A DNA stretch of 64,000 nt from Acipenser ruthenus (lineage: Eukaryota > Chordata > Actinopteri > Acipenseriformes > Acipenseridae). Within the stretch, counting starts at the first letter, position 1, and each line of letters starts with the position of its first letter. Under the pieces are notes generated by a model, which was given only the letters and a program-made list of their open reading frames with translations, had not been told where the DNA came from and made no database searches. Shown piece after piece: positions 9,614 to 22,617 of this stretch. The translations under genes were made by a program, and so were the position numbers. The stretch lies in contig NC_081198.1 of NCBI RefSeq assembly GCF_902713425.1, forward strand, positions 23,047,188-23,111,187, read 5' to 3'.

Positions 9614-10251
9614 GAGATTTTACATTTTTTACATTTACACCCATTCGTTTTTTTCATTCATTTAACATTTCTTTTAAAGATGACATTCATGCATACAGAC
9701 ATACATTTTGTTTTAAAAGCATTTAAAATACATTTAAAAACACCAAGACAATTGTGCTTTGTACATGGTTAAAACAGACACAGATTAAAATCAACATGAA
9801 AAAAACCTGTGCTGCTTTAAAAGTGACTGGAAAAAAAGAACCATCTATAAAAAAACAGTGTTTGTGAGGGCCGGGGAGTGCTCTCTAAAAAAGTTCAAAA
9901 GTGAACATAAAACTAGATCTAAAACAGGGACAGGGGAAAAGGGACAGTGTATAGAACAGTGAGTTAAAATTCTAAAATTTTAAAACACTTAAAATGTAAC
10001 TTTTAATAGTTTACATTAAAAATCTTAAAGATACATAAAACAAAACAAAACAAAATCAAATAAAACATTCAACGTAAATCAAATAAAAGTCCATAAAACT
10101 GAAACAAAAAGACTACATAAAACCAGGGCACCGTTGAAAAAACGGTCATGCCAGCTAAAAAGGGCGGAATGCTGGCATGACAAAATAAATAAAAGGCTTA
10201 GCGGTGCCCCGTAGTCCCGCTCCTAGGAGCTAGCGGTTCCAGTTTTTTCCT

Positions 10252-13200
10252 TTATTCCATCTTCACGTCCTGAAGTCCGGCGATCCTCCACTCCGCGCAG
10301 GCCTTGTCCTTCCCGAGGGTCCGGATGTCCAGAATTACAAAGTCCTTGATAAGAGTTTGTGCCCTTCTGGTCGTGGTGATAGTGTCTAGCTCCTGCTTGT
10401 GATAGACACAGACGTTACAGCCTTCCCACAGGATCTGCTTGACAACATTGATGACACGCCAAACGCACTTAGCTGTGCTGGTATCGATTCCTCCCGCAGG
10501 CCCATAGAGCACAGTCTCAGCGGTCATCTTGGCCGTGTCAGCAAACCTGTTTAGGAAGACAGAGACAGAGAGCCAGACACTGCCAGCCACATCACACTCC
10601 CAGAAGATATGGGCTGGTGTTTCTCTCTTGCGGCACTTTGCATAGGGGCATGTTTCTACTTGGGCTAGTCCCCTCCTGAACATGAACGCTCGAGTGGGGA
10701 GTGCACTGTGGACGGTGTTCCATGCTATATCCTTCTGGACATTACTGAGGCAGCTGTGAGACACATTCTCCCAGATTTTTTGGCTTTGGGTGAGGGAGAA
10801 AGTAGCTACTTTTTCAATTTCCTGGGAACCGGCAAGATATTTAGTTACAGCCTTGTATTCCCAGGAGGCCAATTTTGCTTTATCTAAGCCCAATTTATAT
10901 ATAGTGTCCCTTAAGGTTCTATAATACAATGGGGGGTCCCAGGAGTACGGCACGGTGTTATCAATAGTGCAGAGGCCCAAGGCCCTGAGACAGGTGGCAA
11001 AATAGAAACGATTCATGTAACATACCTTCCTGTCCAGGGCCTGGATGTTCTTGATAGTTTGCGTGAGCCCCTGCACTCGGGTGAGCTGCACAACGTCCGG
11101 GACCCCCTTACCTCCCTTCTTGTCGGCTTTACTCAGGGTGGCTCGCTTTACCCTCTCCATCTTGCTGCCCCAGATAAAGCGGTGGATAATGCGGTCCACC
11201 ACTTTTTTGGTGGTCCTGTCTGGGGGAAAGATTTTTCCTACATAAGAGAGGATGGGGAACAGTATAGACTTGGTTATTAATACTCTACCCGTCATTGTTA
11301 AGGATCTTGTGCTCCATCCGCCAATCTTTTTACGGACCTGGTTAATGGCCGCCATCCAGCTCTGGGCCCCCGAGCTATTGTTCTCGAAAATGAGGCCCAG
11401 AATCTTGATTTTGTCCTTTTTGACAGGGTACATGTCCGACAGTTCCCTATCTACCTGCCAATTTTTAGACACGTAGACTTAGCTCTTGGACTTATTAATC
11501 ACTGCCCCGGTCGCCGTGCAGTACTTCTCAAGGATATTACTAATCCGAGGTACCGACGATGTGTTGGTGCAAATGAGTGACACATCGTCCATATATGCTG
11601 TTGTTTTGACCTGGACCCCGTTGGATCCAGGCAGCTGGAAACCAGTTATATTGGTATCCCTACGAATTGCCTGCAGGAGGGGTTCAATGCACACGACATA
11701 TAGCAGTGGGGATAGTGGGCAACCCTGTCTGACCCCTGACTGGATAGATATTTTACCAGTCAGGTGCCTGTTCACCAAGACTCGGGTACTAATGTTTGTA
11801 TATATGGTTTTAACCCACTCCCTAAGTCCAGGAGCGAATTTCATCTGGTCCATCACTTTGTACATATATTCATGGCTTACCCTATCGAACGCCTTCTCCT
11901 GGTCAAGGTTGAACAGGCAGAGGGGATGGTTCCGTTCTCTAGAATAAGCCAGAATGTCCCTTGTTAACATTAAAATATCTGTGATGGACCTCCCTGGGAC
12001 GCCACAAGCCTGGTCGGGGCCAATGACCAAAGGGAGGTGTACTTGTAGCCGGAGCATCAGAGCTTTGGCTAGTATCTTGTAATCCACGCAAAGGAGGCTG
12101 ATTGGGCGCCAATTCCGTAGATCTTTAACTTCCCCTTTCTTATGAAGGAGAGTAATTACACTCTCCCGCATAGAAGGGCCCAACCGCTTCTCCCTGTAGA
12201 CCGCTCTGTAGACCTCCGCTAAATGGACTTTTAGCGTGTCCCAAAAAAGATGGTAATACTCACCCGGGATGCCATCTGGACCTGGCATCTTACCGGTGTT
12301 CATGGTCTTAACCGCCTGGGTGAGCTCCTCCAGCGTGAGTTCTGGGTCCTTCTCCTCCTCCTCCTCGTCCCGCACTGAGTCAGGCTCCAACTGGCTCAGG
12401 AACCACTCTATCAGGGTGTCATCTGTAGCTTTGATGTTATACAGGTCCCTATAGAAGTTCTCTACCACTTTTTTCACTCCCTCACTATCCTCTACTATCC
12501 TCCCCCTGCTGTCGAGCATGGAGGACATCAAGTGCCGCTTCTCCCTCGTTTTCTGGAAGAAGAAGCGAGTACACTTTTCGTCTTCCTCCATTTTTTGCAC
12601 TTTTGCATTGTGCATGACCTTTCGTTGTTCCTCCCTACAAAGCACTGAAAGATCTAGCTTGGTCTGGGCTATCTCGTCGCTTACAGGGAAACCCCGAAGC
12701 TGAAGCAGGCTCAGACGCTGGAGGGCAGCATTCAGGTATTTATATTTGGCTCTCCTTTCTTTTGCTTTCCTCTTGCCTGCTGCTTTGAAATAACCCTTAG
12801 TTCTGATTTTGACCATCTCCCACCACTCTATAGGGGAGTTGAATAGGTCACGCAAAGTGGTCCACTCAACAAGCCTGCTCTTATAGGCTGCAGCTATGGA
12901 GGGGTCATCGAGTAAGGAGGTGTTTAATTTCCAGACCCCTGACCCCATCTGGGAGGTCTGAGGGACCTGCAATGTTACCTGCAGGAGCCTATGGTCAGAG
13001 AAGAAGACGGCCTGGGTGTCTACTGCCGTCTTCGTAAGGGAGCTGGTATGCAGGACGAGATCTATACGGGAGAAGGAGGTCCCAGATGAGCTCACCCAGG
13101 TAAAGGGAGGCACCAGGTCCTTACCTGCATCACACAGGGAGAAATCAGATATTACGGAGGACAAAACTCTACTAGAGCGGTCGTTGCGTGGCCTGCTCCG

Positions 13201-13695
13201 GTCTACGTCCCTCAGAGCACAATTGAAGTCACCTGACACGATGACGGGTACGTTCCCCAGCAGGAGTGGACGCAGCTGTGGAAAAAATTGAACTCTTTCG
13301 TTTTGGTTAGTGGGTGCGTAGACATTGACCAGTCTGAGGGGAGTGTTGTTGTATGTCACATCCACGCTCAGAATTCTACCAGGTTCTACCTCCCTGCTGC
13401 TGCGGGAGGTAATAAAAGGGTTTTTAAACAGGATACCTACTCCGTCGGCTCTGGCTATGTTGGAGCCCGACCAGAAGGAGTCCCCCAGGGTCCAACTCTC
13501 CTTCAGGTCCCTATAATCAGGGCTCGACGAAATACCACACTCCTGCAGAAAGATGAGATCTGCTTTCAAGTTAGCTAGATAGTTTAGTACATCAAATCTT
13601 TTTTGTGTCTCCCTGATGCTCCTGACATTAACAGACACACATATCAGGGCCATCAGGGTAGCTAACAAGAAAAGGAGTCGCTGCGTCCACCCCAT
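10252..13695 (-). pseudogene. LINE ORF2, copy B, one in-frame stop
   Basis: Same 1147-codon frame as copy A, closed by one nonsense codon (GAA to TAA) at 11479-11481, about 738 codons in and shortly after the YMDD motif. Endonuclease and RT motifs before the stop are intact; the thumb and C-terminal Cys/His region (10252-11472) remains open downstream. No other break was seen, so the loss is recent. Confidence 0.92.
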
Positions 13696-13700
13696 AGCGA

Positions 13701-15645
13701 CTATGATTGGGAGGTCAGGACACTCTTCCTACTCTTAGCTCTACGCTTGCTTCGAGGGGGCTTGGGCTTATTTGCAACTCCCATCACCCCTGAGAAGGTA
13801 CTCACTGCTGCCTCGTCCAAGAAGGCACCGTCTTTATATGCACAGTACGTGGAGTTGTTGGGGCTATTCAACTCCCCACAAGGTAAGTCTGGTGGAACTT
13901 GCTCAGGGCCCCTCGGAACGTGTGGGTCAGCTTTGTCCTGGGGGGGGTTATGACAGACAGCATTCTTTGGCTGTTACCGTCTGTTGAATTGGAGCTGTTA
14001 GCAGACTTCTGGCTTACCGCGTCCAGGGGTATTCCCATGTCCTCCAGTGCTGTATCTAGGAGGACCTCTAGGGGGCCCCTGGTTTTGCCCATACAAGGGA
14101 GGGGGTCAAGGATGCTTTGAAGGGAGGCCCTTCGCTTGAAGAGGGTCATTGCTACCGAGGTACTGCTGGTCAGGGAAGGTGTTGACCCCGACCTCTCCCT
14201 CGGTGCATTAGTGAACACCTCTTCTGCGAGGTGTGCTAGGGTTTGTGCCAACGACTGGGAAGGCTGGCTGGGGATGCCCTGGCTGGCTGCTACCTGCCCA
14301 CTAGGCGGCAGTGTAGCCGTCCCACTCGCCTCCGTCTCTGCCTGCGAGGGCAAGACTGGGGACTTTGTGTGGACATTAGCTGGTTTTGGATCTATGGGGG
14401 CCACCTGCAACTTGCTGTCTTTGATCCTGATCTTCTTTCTTTTCCCCCCCTCGTCTCTACCCTTTCTTTTCCCCACCCTCTGCTGGTTCTTCACTCCCTT
14501 CCCCTCCTTCTCACTCTCACTTTCACTGTCGCTTTCGCTTTCCTCCCCCACGGACTCAATCCTTATGGCGTCATAACGAGAGCCGAGGGGGAGTGCTGGC
14601 GCTGAGAGGGCCCTACTCAGGGGGGGGCCGCTGCTGGGTCCGGGCTCCCTCCCTGCCTCGTGTTCTGCATCAGAGGAGCTACTGGAGGAGCTAGTGGAGT
14701 GGCTGTTGTACTCTCTCTCTGGGCTGGGGGAAGGGGTCCTCGTAAAACGGGACATGTCTCGGGGGCGGGGGGGTGAGGGGGTGCTGGTGATGATGGTGGT
14801 GCTGGAGTCTGGGTCTTGGATACTGTTGGTGGTGATGTGGACTGATCTTTGTTACTTGCTCCCTCTTCCTGCTCAGGCCTAGGCTTGTTCGTATTTGCCT
14901 TGCTGGCTCTGGCCATGTTGGCATAGGAAGAGGGGCAGTCCTTAAACAGGTGCCCCTTCTTTCCACACAAATTGCACTGCCTCTCTTCTCTGCAGTGGCT
15001 GGTCTCGTGGGGGGCGCCGCAGTTCCTGCACTTGACTACAGTACACGCGGCCGCCAGGTGTCCTAATTCCCCACATTTCCTGCAGAGTTTTGGCATCCCA
15101 TTATAGAATACCAGCCCTCTGTTGGGCCCTAACACTATGGAGTTTGGAATGTGGCGGACGCCTCCAATGCCCGATGGATCAACATTAAGGCGTACCAGCC
15201 ACTTTCTGGCTCCTGTCCAAACCCCATCTTCGTCTGTAATTTTCCTCCCTTCTGATGACACCCTCTCATAGCGGTTAAGCCATGTTGTAATATCATAGTC
15301 GCTAACAGCCTCATTGAAAAATTGGACAGTAACAACTTTCATTTCTCTGTCTGTCAGTGCATCCACACAAAATTCTTTGTATGGAGCGAGATATTTATTC
15401 TCCCCCCAAAAGGACCACATTTCTTGTAACTTTTGGGGGTTCCTAAAACTGACCTCAAACACTTCCTTAAGCCCTGGCAATTTCACCAAACAATTCAAGT
15501 CAGAAGGGGAAAAACCCATACCCCTCTGAAGAATGGTCCGGCTGAACTCCAGTCTCGTCAGTCCTGGTTCCGTTTCATCTTGCTTGTTTCTTGTGAAGCG
15601 CACCGCATTGTGCCTCCTGGTTTCCTGGGTTGGCCGGAACGCCAT
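13701..15645 (-). pseudogene. LINE ORF1, copy B, two frameshifts
   Basis: The N-terminal part 14617-15645 keeps all three CCHC knuckles (the third ends in Cys, unlike copy A). The frame shifts at the G run near 14777-14781 (5 G, as in copy A) and again at the G run 13940-13947 (8 G; 9 in copies A and D). The middle piece is 13868-14755. Confidence 0.88.
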
Positions 15646-16382
15646 CCTTCAGCTGGCTCCTCCGATTGGGGTGGGAGAAGCCTCTGGACGTCCGGGTTGT
15701 CTCTCTCTACGGAAAAGAGACAACGTAAGCAGCAAATCTGGGCAGTTGAAGGAACTATTACTTTAGTCCCTGAGGAGATGGTTGCCTCGCAAGAGGGACC
15801 CCCTCCCCAGGTGAACGGTGTCCTTCCCTGGCGGAGTAGGGGGCGCTGCTTGGCACCGAGACCACGTAGGAAGAATTGTGGCTGTGACGCCTCCTCGGGG
15901 TCCGGGGCCGCCCTCTGCTCCTCCCAGATGGTGCCCTCTGCTGGGCGCCTGCTGCTCTCTCGGTCTGGATCTCGACTACAATCAAGGGCTGGGGATGAGG
16001 TCGTCTAGGTCATCAAAGGGTCCTCAAAGGTCGTCTGGATGGTAGTTCCTCCTTCTCTCTAACTCCAGGAACGTCTGGAAAAGCCGGAACCGCCTGAAAA
16101 AGAAAAAAACGGGAACCGCCTGAAAAAGAAAAAACTGCTCTCAACAGTCAACAAAATCTTGAAAGACCCTCGGCCTGGATTGGGCAAGCCAAAACCAGAC
16201 TGAGCATTAGTCTTCCAAAAAGTTGCCGAGCTGAAGAAAGCCAGTCAAAAATAAAAAAAATTCTGTTCCTCCTCACCCGAACAAACCTCTCACAGACCCT
16301 CGGAGGGAGCGGGCAATGCCACTACCCTCTAAGCCTTAGTCTTAGAAAGATTTATTCGAACTGAAGAGAAGCCAGAGTATAT

Positions 16383-16493
16383 GGCTGGCTAAGAAGGACC
16401 TGGCATAGGGACATGTTCCACCACACTTGTCTGGTTAGCTGCATGCTCCCAGGAAACAAACTGCTGCTGTCTACATCATCATCACATGTGAAT
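16383..16493 (-). other. Remnant of U2 upstream spacer beside element B
   Basis: Same distal spacer remnant and same join as at 7902-8012; no U2 start or PSE between it and the element. Confidence 0.8.
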
Positions 16494-16569
16494 AAAAGAA
16501 AGAAAGACAGCAAGAAAGAAAGAGAGAAAGAAAGAGAAAGAAAGAAAGAGAGAAAGAAAAAAAAAGAAG
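16494..16569. repeat. GA-rich microsatellite, unit 6
   Basis: Short allele, paired with 8013-8088 as part of the A/B block duplication. Confidence 0.95.
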
Positions 16570-16678
16570 TTAAACGGCGGGAAAACTTGCATCAACACTG
16601 GCACTCTCCCTCCAGCAGGGGTAGACAAAATGCTCACAGGAGAGATCCAGATCTGACTTTGACCAACGTTAGAGAAAG

Positions 16679-16866
16679 GTGTGCACCGTTCCCGGAGGTA
16701 CTGCAATACCGGGCCGATGCGTGGAGTGGACGGAGCAAGCCCCTGTTCCATCTCCCGATTCCAAAAATCAATTTAATATATGGTCCCCTGATAGGGGACG
16801 TATCAGATATTAAACTGATAAGAACAGATACTACACTTGATCTTAGCCAAAAGGCCGAGAAGCGAT
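16679..16866 (-). ncRNA. RNU2: U2 snRNA gene, copy 5 (complete)
   Basis: 188 nt with no change noted against copy 3. 3' box at 16652-16667. Confidence 0.98.
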
Positions 16867-17260
16867 GGCGACTTGGCCCTTGCCCGGGGCCCCCCAGCCC
16901 GGACGGCACAGGGGGATTCAAAGGTGGGTGCAAAATTCCAAGCACAAGCAGACCCCCAAAAAACGGGCTGCTGCTTCCAGAGGGGAAATGTGCAATTTAA
17001 GCAGGAGGAAACAAAACAAAGCAAAAACACACACATAACACCAAAAACAAAACATAAACTGGCGGAGTGCGTCTTACAAATAGTCATGCCAAGCTGCTAT
17101 GCTGTGCAAGGTGCCTTGGGTAACTACAACTGTGCCTCGCTGGCTGGCTGGCTTGCTAAGAAGGTCCTGGCATAGGGACATGTTCCACCACACTTGTCTG
17201 GTTAGCTGCATGCTCCCAGGAAACAACCTGCTGCTGTCTACATCATCACCACATGTGAAT
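16867..17260 (-). promoter_or_regulatory. U2 promoter and upstream spacer, copy 5
   Basis: Candidate PSE at 16914-16932 and SPH candidate at 17105-17122. No gene. Confidence 0.6.
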
Positions 17261-17356
17261 AAAAGAAAGAAAGACAGCAAGAAAGAAAGAGAGAAAGAAA
17301 GAGAGAAAGAGAGAAAGAAAGAGAGAAAGAAAGAAAGAGAAAGAAAAAAAAAGAAG
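17261..17356. repeat. GA-rich microsatellite, unit 7
   Basis: Common-length GA tract. Confidence 0.95.
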
Positions 17357-17465
17357 TAAAACGGCGGGAAAACTTGCATCAACACTGGCACTCTCCCTCC
17401 AGCAGGGGTAGACAAAATGCTAACAGGAGAGATCCAGATCTGACTTTGACCAACGTTAGAGAAAG

Positions 17466-17611
17466 GTGTGCACCGTTCCCGGAGGTACTGCAATACCGGG
17501 CCGATGCGTGGAGTGGACGGAGCAAGCCCCTGTTCCATCTCCCGATTCCAAAAATCAATTTAATATATGGTCCCCTGATAGGGGACGTATCAGATATTAA
17601 ACTGATAAGAA

Positions 17612-17616
<5 letters not shown>
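17466..17616 (-). ncRNA. RNU2: U2 snRNA gene, copy 6, 3' part (+38 to +188), split by element C
   Basis: 151 nt of U2 followed on the right by the poly(A) tail (poly-T here) of element C. The last T could belong to either. 3' box at 17439-17454. Its 5' half is at 22673-22706. Confidence 0.95.
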
Positions 17617-17643
<27 letters not shown>

Positions 17644-17810
17644 TTATTTATTTCACACAAACAAATATACAGAACATCCAATCAAACAAATTCACAAAAG
17701 AAAATACATGACAATATACAGAGTATTCACCCCGCAAAATAAACTCTAAAATCCATCCCATACATAACCCATGTCACACCTAACCCCTTCTCTTATTTAC
17801 AAAAATCTTA

Positions 17811-20800
17811 CTACAAATACACCAAACCCTTCCATTTTTCTTTTGCAGCATTAAACCCCCACCTTAACACATCCCTTTTTACCCTACCCCTCAAATCCCG
17901 ACATACCTTATTCACCACCCCCAGTACTTTCCATTTCGTATTTGATTTAACTAAAACATTTCTTGCATCCCAGATACTCTGTTTCACTAAACTAATAACT
18001 AACCACAATAAAAACCCTATCTCCTTCTTTATCCCTTTATAATCCAATCCCTCCACCACAATACTATATGACAAAGCAAAATCTAACAAAATCAAATCAA
18101 ACACCTCCTCTATTCGTGCCCAAACCCTTTTAACAAAAAAACAGTCCCAGAACACATGACTCAAAGTCTCTTCCACCCTACACTTGATTCTAGGACAGAA
18201 CTTATTCTTTGTTAATTTGTGTCTATGTAAAATTTCCCTTACAGGTAACCTCCCGTGCACCACTAACCAATTTAAATCCTTTAACCTATTATCTAAACCT
18301 TTCGGCTGCACCCTTCCCCACACCTCTTTTGTGACCCCCCCAACCAACTCCAAACCCTCCCCCTCAATGAGATTATTATACAGAAGTTTGTGCTGTGTAC
18401 ATAATTTCTCCGTTTTACAAATTGGATGTTTCTTTAAAAAAACAACTGCACACTGATAGTGCTCTGGCAATACCTCTGCCTTTGGTCTATTATTCGACCA
18501 GACAACAATATTTCTCATAGTAAAAGAAAACCATAATGAAACAAAATACTGACATTTATGAAAAACCACTGGATTCAAAGCAATACATAAAGATGAAAAA
18601 AAAATACAGTCCAATTTAAGAGGGATGTTAGGAACATCCCTCCCCCATCCTCCACCCTCCTATACATGATATCCCTCTTGATGTATTCATATTTCCCCCC
18701 CCAAACAAAATCAAAAACCATTTTAACCACAATCTTTCTGAATTTATATGGTAAAGGAAAAATGTAAGATAAATACAATAAAAATGGAAGAACATCACTT
18801 TTTAGCACCAACACTTTCCCCAAAAAAGTTAACTTCCTACACTTCCATAATCCTATTTTCACCCTTAACCTTACCAATTTATCCACCCAATTCTTAACCC
18901 CACTCCCCTTGTGATAGAAAGAAATCCCTAATAACTTTAACCCCTCAGTGCATAACTGTAAACCCCCTGGTACATCAGACCTATCCCTCCAGGCCCCAAG
19001 AAACATGACTGATGATTTATCCATGTTCAATTTTGATCCTGATGCTAAGGCAAACTGTGCAAGAACCTGAAGAACTCTTTCCAAACTTCTGTCTGATGTC
19101 AAAAAAAGAGTTGTGTCATCCGCATACTGCGAGATCTTAACAGAGACACCCCCACTCCCTGGTAACAACAACCCCTCAATCCCATCATCCACTCTCACCG
19201 CCTCCGCAAAAGGTTCCATATACAAAACATACAACAGAGGAGACAGTGGACACCCCTGCCTCACCCCTGAAACTTGTGAAATGAATTCCCCCAGATGCCC
19301 ATTGATATTCACCCTACTACCCACCTCAGTGTACAAAATTTTTAACCACCTCAGAAACTTTTCCCCAAACCCAAAATGTGCCAAAACTCTAAACAAAAAA
19401 CCCTGGTGCACCCGATCAAACGCCTTCTCCTGATCCAGGCTCACCAACATTAGAGGTACCCTCCTATCCTCAGCCCAACTAATTGCATCCCTTGTTAACA
19501 TCAGATTCCAATGAACCGATCTACCCACCACCCCACATGTCTGATCCTGACTTACAATTAACGGCATTGTTTGTTTTAACCTCTCAGTCATAACCTTTGC
19601 GATTATTTTATAATCCACCGTTAACAAAGTGACTGGTCTCCAGTTCTTCAGGTCCATCTCATCCCCTTTTTTAAACAATAAAGAAATCACACCATTCCTC
19701 ATAGATTTTGACAACCTCCCTGTGCGAAAAACTTCCCCCACCACCATTAATAATACTGGCCCAATTACCTCCCAAAAAGTGACATAAAATTCTTTAGGGA
19801 GACCGTCTCCCCCTGGTACTTTCCTATCTGCCATTTTATTAAGCGCACTTTCCAACTCAGCAACAGTGACCGGTCTCTCCAAACTCTCTCTCACCTCATC
19901 AGACAACCTGACATGCACTTTATCCAAAAAAGAGGCAGCAACATCCTCATTAACCTCTTTTTCTGAAAACAATTCTTTATAAAAATTACTAGCACAGTCT
20001 AGCATGCCCTCTGTATCCACCACCGTGACCCCATCTTTCCCCTTTAAACCCCTGATCACCCTCTTTTTTTGTTCACCCTTCACCTGTTTAAAAAAATATG
20101 AACTGCATGTCTCATGTTTTTCTAAAAAATCCCCCTTACACCTAAACAAAAAAAAACTCGCCCTTTTTTCCCACACCACCCTCATCTTATCCTTAAGTTC
20201 CCTTGCCTTGTCAAAATCAAAATTACCCCCTGTGTTTCCCCTTATATACACCCCCTCCAAATCCTTCTGTAACCCCAAAACCGCTCTCTGCTCCTTCCTC
20301 CTTCTATTCCTGCAGAATTGTTGAGTAAGTATCTTAATTTTTCCCTTTACCCCCTCCCACCAAACTAGAACAGAATCACAATAACACAACATTTCAACCC
20401 ATCCCTTAAAATGAAATACAAAAAGCTCCCTAAACGCTTTATCTTCTAATACCTCACAATTAAATTTCCAAAACCCGCCACCAAACACCGGTGTTGTGAA
20501 ACTAATAATACATTTTAAACTATCGTGATCTGAAAACCATAATGGAGATGTATTGCAAAAACTAACAGACAACACATTTGAAACAAAAAAATAATCTAAT
20601 CTACTTTTTGCCCCCCTTGAATTTCTCCATGTGATCCCTTCCAACCCTGGATTACATTTTTTAAAACTATCCACCAAACTAAAAAGTACTATAATACCTT
20701 TTAACACCCCCACTGTATAATCGTGCACATTCCCCTTATCTAATGATACATTAAAATCCCCTCCCAAAACTATGTGTCTATTTGTCACAAGGAGATCCTT

Positions 20801-21178
20801 TATGGCAACAAAACAGTCCTTTCTAGAAACCAAATCAGTAGGTGCATATACATTAATCAGTCTCAGCTTTTGACCTGTCCAGTTCACATTCACACACAGA
20901 ATGCGCCCTGGTAGAACTGAAATGCATTGCACTACCTCCATCTCCTTGTCCTTTAATAACACCCCTACCCCAGATGAATGCACCCCCCCCACACTCCACC
21001 TTGACTCCCCTCCCCCCCAGTCTTTTGTATACAAAGCAATATCAGAAGCATCCCTTAAATGAACCTCTTGCAAAAAACAAAAAGAAAATGACAAAGAATT
21101 TAAATAAAGAAACACAGAAACTCGCTTATTATAACCCCTCAAACCTCTTACATTCATAGAAATAAAAGATAAAGACAT
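17811..21178 (-). pseudogene. LINE ORF2 of element C, one frameshift
   Basis: An endonuclease-reverse transcriptase of roughly 1120 codons in two frames, 18575-21178 and 17811-18614. The shift falls at a run of nine A (18596-18604), so a homopolymer sequencing error is possible. Visible motifs: SMNVRGLRG and FLQEVHLRD (endonuclease start), NVYAPTD, LGGDFNV, SDHDSL, then MADRKVPGGDGLPKEFY, LKNWRPVTLLTVDYKI, VSLDQEKAFDRV (motif A), SGVRQGCPLSPLLY (motif B), QYADD near residues 685-688 (motif C), and CPRIKC...H...C near the C terminus. The ATG at 21176-21178 directly precedes the endonuclease, with no hydrophobic leader like that of the other family. Confidence 0.9.
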
Positions 21179-21285
21179 AATACACTAAAAAAGAAATGAA
21201 AAACAAAAACAAAAATAAACCATCATTCACAAGTGAGAAAACCACAAAAAAAACCCTCAAACCATTAGTCCCAAAAAGTCTAGCC

Positions 21286-22617
21286 CTAGAAAGGGCCCAT
21301 ACCTTCTGTATCCACATAACTCCTCTCATTTTGCTCCTCTGGCAACCCCATGCCTGAGTCATAAGGACCTGGACTCACTGGTGAAAGACATAAGACTGCC
21401 GACTGCAGCACCTCGTCCTCCAAACCAGTGTCCGGTATCATGGAAGATGATGAAGAAACCGATCCAAATACCTCCTCTGCAGTCCCTGACTCCACTAAAC
21501 TTAACTGCTGGGAAGAAACAGCCTCTAAGTCCTTTGGTACCTCCATGCGCTGTACGCCCACTATCTTCTTTGGAGTCCCCTCTAAACCAGCAGACGCTGT
21601 CTCATTCTCCACTTCTTTGTTCCTCTTCCTCCCCTTTCCCCTTCCTTTTCCTTTTCCCTGAACCAAAATCTGCTCCGTCGTATCAGTCACGCCATCAGGG
21701 GTATCTCCCCACGACACCCCTTCCATTTCTTCTTCACCACCTTTTACCTTATCACCTTCTGCTGCCCCTCCGTCAGGCACAGCAATATGCCTCATCTCCT
21801 TCAACACTTTTTCAATTGGAGGCATGTCATCCACCACTTCCAAGCCATCTGTCTCACGGCCCCATGCAACATCAGCATATGTCTGCTTCTGCTTAGGACA
21901 ATTTTTAAACAAATGCCCTTCTTCTCCACAGACATTACAGCTCTTATTTTTCCGACAGTCTTTTGAAACATGTCCCAGTTCTCCACAGTTCCTGCATCTC
22001 TCTTGTGTACACCCGACCTCTATATGGCCAAAACTGGAACATTTTCTGCAGAACAGGGGCTGCCGTGAATAAAACAGATAACCCCTATCTGCTCCAATAA
22101 AGAAATTTGCGGGGGGATGACGGAACCCATCATACCCTCCCTCCTCTTGCCGAAGCAGCACCTGAAACTGTCTCTTCCCGTTCCAAATTTTAAAGCCGTC
22201 TCTAAGTAATTTTGCCCCGGAAATCACATCCACATACCTGGACAGGAAAGCACTTATGGCTAAATCCGACACGTACGGATTGTACATATGTACTGTTATA
22301 ATCCGGAAATTTGTTTTAGCCAAGGACTCCACGGAAAAAAATGATAAAGGCTCTTGATCCTCTTTAGCATTACAAGTATCAAGAAGATACTGAAAGGCTT
22401 GTGCGCTATGCAAAGTGACGTCCAAAAATTTAGATGTTCCATTCCTTTGTAAACAAAAGATTTCTTCCGGCTCAAAATTCAAAACTCCCAGCAATACTTC
22501 TCGAATAAATTGTTCTCTATCCAGCATCTCCTCCTCCGCTCTTCCCTTCCACAAAAATCTCGCAGTATTCCTAAGCCCAGCCCGACCAGCTGACTTAAAT
22601 GGATTGTTGTAGGCCAT
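21286..22617 (-). CDS. LINE ORF1 of element C, CCHC nucleic-acid-binding protein (intact)
   Basis: 443 codons from the ATG at 22615-22617 (MAYNNPFKSAG); the frame extends a little upstream but without an ATG. It should bind the element RNA in a ribonucleoprotein. The N-terminal half has an RRM-like region (RIITVHMYNPYVSDLAISAF) followed by three CCHC knuckles at about residues 187-240: CRKCSSFGHIEVGC, CRNCGELGHVSKDC, CNVCGEEGHLFKNC. A Lys/Arg/Gly-rich stretch (GKGRGKGRKRNKE) may be a nuclear localisation signal, and the tail is acidic and Ser-rich. ORF1 of the other family has the same order but a longer Ser/Pro-rich tail. Confidence 0.9.
   Translation of the reverse strand: MAYNNPFKSAGRAGLRNTARFLWKGRAEEEMLDREQFIREVLLGVLNFEPEEIFCLQRNGTSKFLDVTLHSAQAFQYLLDTCNAKEDQEPLSFFSVESLAKTNFRIITVHMYNPYVSDLAISAFLSRYVDVISGAKLLRDGFKIWNGKRQFQVLLRQEEGGYDGFRHPPANFFIGADRGYLFYSRQPLFCRKCSSFGHIEVGCTQERCRNCGELGHVSKDCRKNKSCNVCGEEGHLFKNCPKQKQTYADVAWGRETDGLEVVDDMPPIEKVLKEMRHIAVPDGGAAEGDKVKGGEEEMEGVSWGDTPDGVTDTTEQILVQGKGKGRGKGRKRNKEVENETASAGLEGTPKKIVGVQRMEVPKDLEAVSSQQLSLVESGTAEEVFGSVSSSSSMIPDTGLEDEVLQSAVLCLSPVSPGPYDSGMGLPEEQNERSYVDTEGMGPF

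Larger units (their letters stand above)
9614..16382 (-). mobile_element. Keno-like U2-targeted LINE, copy B
   Basis: Sister of copy A, sharing its right junction, its GATCGATTCC-type variant in ORF2 and its ORF1 G-run change. A-to-B spacing is about 8.48 kb, so the two probably arose by duplication of a whole block rather than by two insertions. The left end lacks the last bases of the 3' UTR (CTTTATT is missing) and abuts the microsatellite, not U2, which suggests a deletion between short GAGA homologies. Both ORFs are broken. 5' UTR 15646-16382 with the same two monomers as A. Confidence 0.9.
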
